From: an uncultured Lachnospiraceae bacterium
GTDB lineage: Bacteria > Bacillota > Clostridia > Lachnospirales > Lachnospiraceae
Assembly (NCBI GenBank): GCA_902803305.1
Contig: CADCPL010000238.1
Span: forward strand, 1 to 6,427
Direction of reading: 5' to 3'
DNA: 6,427 nt
In this document: piece after piece, positions 5,111 to 6,427 of the stretch
How the letters are laid out: each line of letters opens with the position of its first letter
Numbering within the stretch: position 1 is the first letter of the stretch
Translations under genes and position numbers: made by a program
The notes under the pieces: generated by a model
Seen by the model: only the letters and a program-made list of their open reading frames with translations
Told to the model about the DNA's origin: nothing
Databases searched by the model: none

Positions 5111-6427
5111 TTAGAATAAACACTTAACTGTAGGATAAAGCTTCTTAAACTGCTGATACTTCGCTTCATACTTCGCTGTCAGATCCGCATCGGGCTCTAT
5201 CGTATCGATGACCTTTACAAGCTTCTCTGCAGCCTGATGTACCGATTCAAACTCCCCGCATCCGACAGCCGCAAGTATCGCTCCGCCGTATCCGGGACCT
5301 TCCTCGGATTCGATGACCTGAACCGATATGCCAAGGACATTGGCAATGATCTTCTTCCACAGCGGACTCTTTGCTCCGCCGCCGCAGATCTTTGTCTTTT
5401 TGATCTCTATGCCGAGAGACTTTGCGATCTCAAACGAATCTCTTATACCGAAAGCAACGCCTTCGAGAACGGCCTGCGTCATCTCTTCCCTCGTCGTATC
5501 CATGCTCATGCCGATGAACATCGCTCTGGCATCGGGATTGTTGTGAGGGCTTCTCTCTCCCATAAGATAAGGAAGGAAAAATACATTGTTGTCGCCGAGC
5601 TTCGTGATACCCTTCTGCTCACTTCCGTAATCCGTAGTGTTCAGTATATCTTCCATCCACCACTTGTTGCAGCTTGCGGCAGAGAGCATGCATCCCATCA
5701 GATGGTAATTACCGTCCGCATGAGCAAAAGCATGAAGCGCGTTGTTCTCGTCCACGCAGAACTCTTTGCTCGATATAAAGATCGTTCCGCTCGTTCCGAG
5801 AGATATGTTACATCTTCCGTTTCCGACCGTTCCGGTACCTATTGCAGCTGCCGCGTTGTCGCCCGCACCTGCTATGATCTTAACGGTCTCCGGGAATCCG
5901 AGATCATCGGCAACGTCTTTCTTGATCGTTCCGACAACATCGTAACTTTCAAATATCTGTGCAAGCTGGTCTTCCCTGACTGAGCATATCTCCATCATTT
6001 CCTTTGACCAGCATTTGTTCTTAACATCAAACAGGAGCATTCCCGAAGCATCCGACACGTCCGTGCAGTGTACTCCTGACAGCTTGTATGCGATGTAATC
6101 CTTCGGGAGCATTATCTTTGCGATCTTATCAAAAAGCTGAGGCTCCTTCTCCTTCATCCATAAAAGCTTCGGTGCCGTAAATCCCGCAAAAGCGATATTT
6201 GCCGTATACTTTGACAGCTTGTCCTTACCGATGACATCGTTAAGATACTCGGTCTGTTTGGAAGTACGTCCGTCATTCCACAATATGGCGGGTCTGATCA
6301 CATTGTCATCCTTATCAAGGACTACCAGTCCATGCATCTGACCGCCGAAACTGATACCGGCAATCTTACTCTTATCAGCATATTCCGTAAGCTCCTTGAG
6401 ACCTGCAACGGTCTGCTCCCACCAGTC
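5111..6427 (-). CDS. xylB: Xylulokinase-type FGGY carbohydrate kinase, partial (N-terminus beyond window)
   Basis: ATP-dependent kinase of the FGGY family, expected to phosphorylate a ketopentose such as D-xylulose to D-xylulose 5-phosphate for the pentose phosphate pathway. The frame is open to the window edge, giving 438 visible residues. It begins DWWEQTV, matching the E-x-W-W region some 50 residues into full-length XylB, so about 50 N-terminal residues with the first phosphate-binding loop are missing. Numbered from the window edge, the signatures are GGQMHGLVVLD (28-38; the QMHG of xylulokinases that contacts the sugar), ILWNDGRT (48-55), GAGDNAAAAIG (187-197) with the catalytic base Asp190, SLGTSGT (209-215), and the ATP-side CGGGAKSPLW (348-357) and EGPGYGGA (376-383). 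It is followed after 23 nt by the DUF4867 gene. The partner isomerase here is FucI/AraA-like and not XylA, so the true substrate could be D-ribulose, L-fuculose or another ketose. The symbol follows sequence type only. Confidence 0.85.
   Translation of the reverse strand, partial: DWWEQTVAGLKELTEYADKSKIAGISFGGQMHGLVVLDKDDNVIRPAILWNDGRTSKQTEYLNDVIGKDKLSKYTANIAFAGFTAPKLLWMKEKEPQLFDKIAKIMLPKDYIAYKLSGVHCTDVSDASGMLLFDVKNKCWSKEMMEICSVREDQLAQIFESYDVVGTIKKDVADDLGFPETVKIIAGAGDNAAAAIGTGTVGNGRCNISLGTSGTIFISSKEFCVDENNALHAFAHADGNYHLMGCMLSAASCNKWWMEDILNTTDYGSEQKGITKLGDNNVFFLPYLMGERSPHNNPDARAMFIGMSMDTTREEMTQAVLEGVAFGIRDSFEIAKSLGIEIKKTKICGGGAKSPLWKKIIANVLGISVQVIESEEGPGYGGAILAAVGCGEFESVHQAAEKLVKVIDTIEPDADLTAKYEAKYQQFKKLYPTVKCLF

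Noticed and set aside
4530..5114. A 194-residue plus-strand open frame
   Set aside because: It mirrors the DUF4867 gene on the opposite strand; that gene has a good ribosome site and conserved motifs, this one does not.
5237..5983. A 248-residue plus-strand open frame
   Set aside because: It is fully antisense to the kinase gene, whose frame carries all FGGY motifs; it arises from codon bias in that gene.

Overview
The window holds six protein genes, all read from the minus strand, in what look like two consecutive transcription units. Protein style, AGGAGG-type ribosome binding sites and several family signatures point to a Gram-positive anaerobe of the Clostridia, most likely Lachnospiraceae or a relative. 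The clues are a DUF4867 protein beside a sugar isomerase and kinase, a membrane-anchored trigger-factor-like PPIase, and PlsY. This placement is inference from recognised families, not from a database search. No tRNA, rRNA, CRISPR array, insertion sequence or phage gene is visible.

Unit 1 (read from 6427 down to 2827) is a sugar-catabolic cluster. It contains a xylulokinase-type FGGY kinase (5' end outside the window), a DUF4867 cupin-like protein of unknown function, and an L-fucose/L-arabinose isomerase-family protein. Kinase and DUF4867 genes are 23 nt apart. The isomerase follows after a 137-nt gap that carries a candidate promoter overlapped by a long imperfect inverted repeat, so it may have its own control. 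Together, isomerase and kinase would turn an aldose into a phosphorylated ketose. The exact sugar is not evident, and no xylose isomerase (XylA), aldolase or transporter is in view.

The 2665-2826 gap (162 nt) is densely structured. It has a long GACAGG/CCTGTC hairpin right after the isomerase stop, a middle hairpin, and a strong 11-bp terminator hairpin that reuses the GACAGG/CCTGTC sequence. Immediately after it comes a perfect consensus sigma-A promoter (TTGACA, 17 nt, TATAAT) whose predicted start point falls on or next to the plsY start codon. The transcript may therefore be leaderless.

Unit 2 (read from 2622 down to 1 and beyond) is plsY (phospholipid synthesis), a membrane-anchored trigger-factor-like peptidyl-prolyl isomerase, and an AAC(3)-fold acyltransferase cut off by the window edge. 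The gaps are only 22 and 18 nt, so the three are probably co-transcribed. The functional link between them is not clear from sequence; plsY and the PPIase both act at the membrane or cell surface.

Nothing here is plainly a new system. The least explained items are the DUF4867 protein and the substrate of its cluster, the apparently leaderless plsY, and the paired hairpin region between the two units.
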